DNA from: Chondrus crispus
Taxonomy: Eukaryota > Rhodophyta > Florideophyceae > Gigartinales > Gigartinaceae
Assembly: GCF_000350225.1 (NCBI RefSeq)
Contig: NW_005178997.1
Span: 93,967 to 157,966 of the forward strand
Direction of reading: 5' to 3'
DNA length: 64,000 bases
Shown here: in pieces, positions 63,961 to 64,000 of the stretch
Layout of the letters: each line of letters starts with the position of its first letter
How positions within the stretch are numbered: the stretch's first letter is position 1
Program-made: the position numbers and the translations under genes
The notes under the pieces: model-generated
What the model saw: only the letters and a program-made list of their open reading frames with translations
Told to the model about the DNA's origin: nothing
Database searches by the model: none

Positions 63961-64000
63961 AGTGTGGTGATGAGGGGGAAGGGGGGGGGTGAAGAGAGGG

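Overview
The window reads as nuclear DNA of a eukaryote with compact genes packed between mobile-element deserts. Five host-type genes are recognisable at 40.1-42.5 kb and 58.9-64.0 kb: a Dus1-type tRNA-dihydrouridine synthase, a multi-pass membrane protein, the TFIID subunit TAF6, a fructose-1,6-bisphosphatase-like protein and a mitochondrial PDK/BCKDK-type kinase. They are close together (the TAF6 and FBPase coding ends are 33 bp apart, convergent), and I infer only one short GT-AG intron in each of two of them. Small gene islands, few introns and a load of Copia, Ty3 chromovirus, R2-like LINE, hAT and piggyBac elements suggest a florideophyte red alga such as Chondrus. That is an inference and I could not check it.

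Layout. 0-5.2 kb: low-complexity repeats, a 36-bp tandem array, a Copia gag fragment, a C2H2 zinc-finger ORF and two tandem ~0.6-kb repeats. 5.2-11.2 kb: a truncated, decayed Ty3 element (called Ty3-A), minus strand, with a tRNA-like SINE inside its RT. 13.7-17.3 kb: a short TIR element and a piggyBac element with TIRs. 19.6-22.2 kb: a broken hAT transposase. 22.4-23.1 kb: minisatellites. 23.27-23.76 kb: a MITE that shares terminal and subterminal motifs with the piggyBac.

24.25-39.48 kb is one Copia element (275-bp LTRs, TSD ATTTG). It was later split by a Ty3 chromovirus (Ty3-B, 28388-36704, 669-bp LTRs, TSD AGCAT) and by a solo LTR of the same family (37088-37773, TSD GTACC). Removing both restores a 6.2-kb Copia element whose gag runs into a canonical -1 frameshift signal: GGGTTTT, then the gag stop, then a GC-rich stem. 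Ty3-B has near-identical LTRs but no RT or RNase H, and carries about 3 kb of unexplained DNA.

42.8-57.4 kb holds a second MITE copy, a TIR element, a piggyBac-like transposase gene with a PD-(D/E)XK nuclease-like domain between its second and third catalytic Asp, a pogo/DDE_1 transposon hit by another solo LTR, and an R2-like LINE with a restriction-like endonuclease. The host gene block resumes near 57.5 kb.

Strongest candidates for something new: the Copia -1 frameshift cassette, the piggyBac-nuclease fusion, the RT-less chromovirus with its hairpin-array cargo, the tRNA-shaped SINE, and the FBPase-like protein with eroded catalytic residues.
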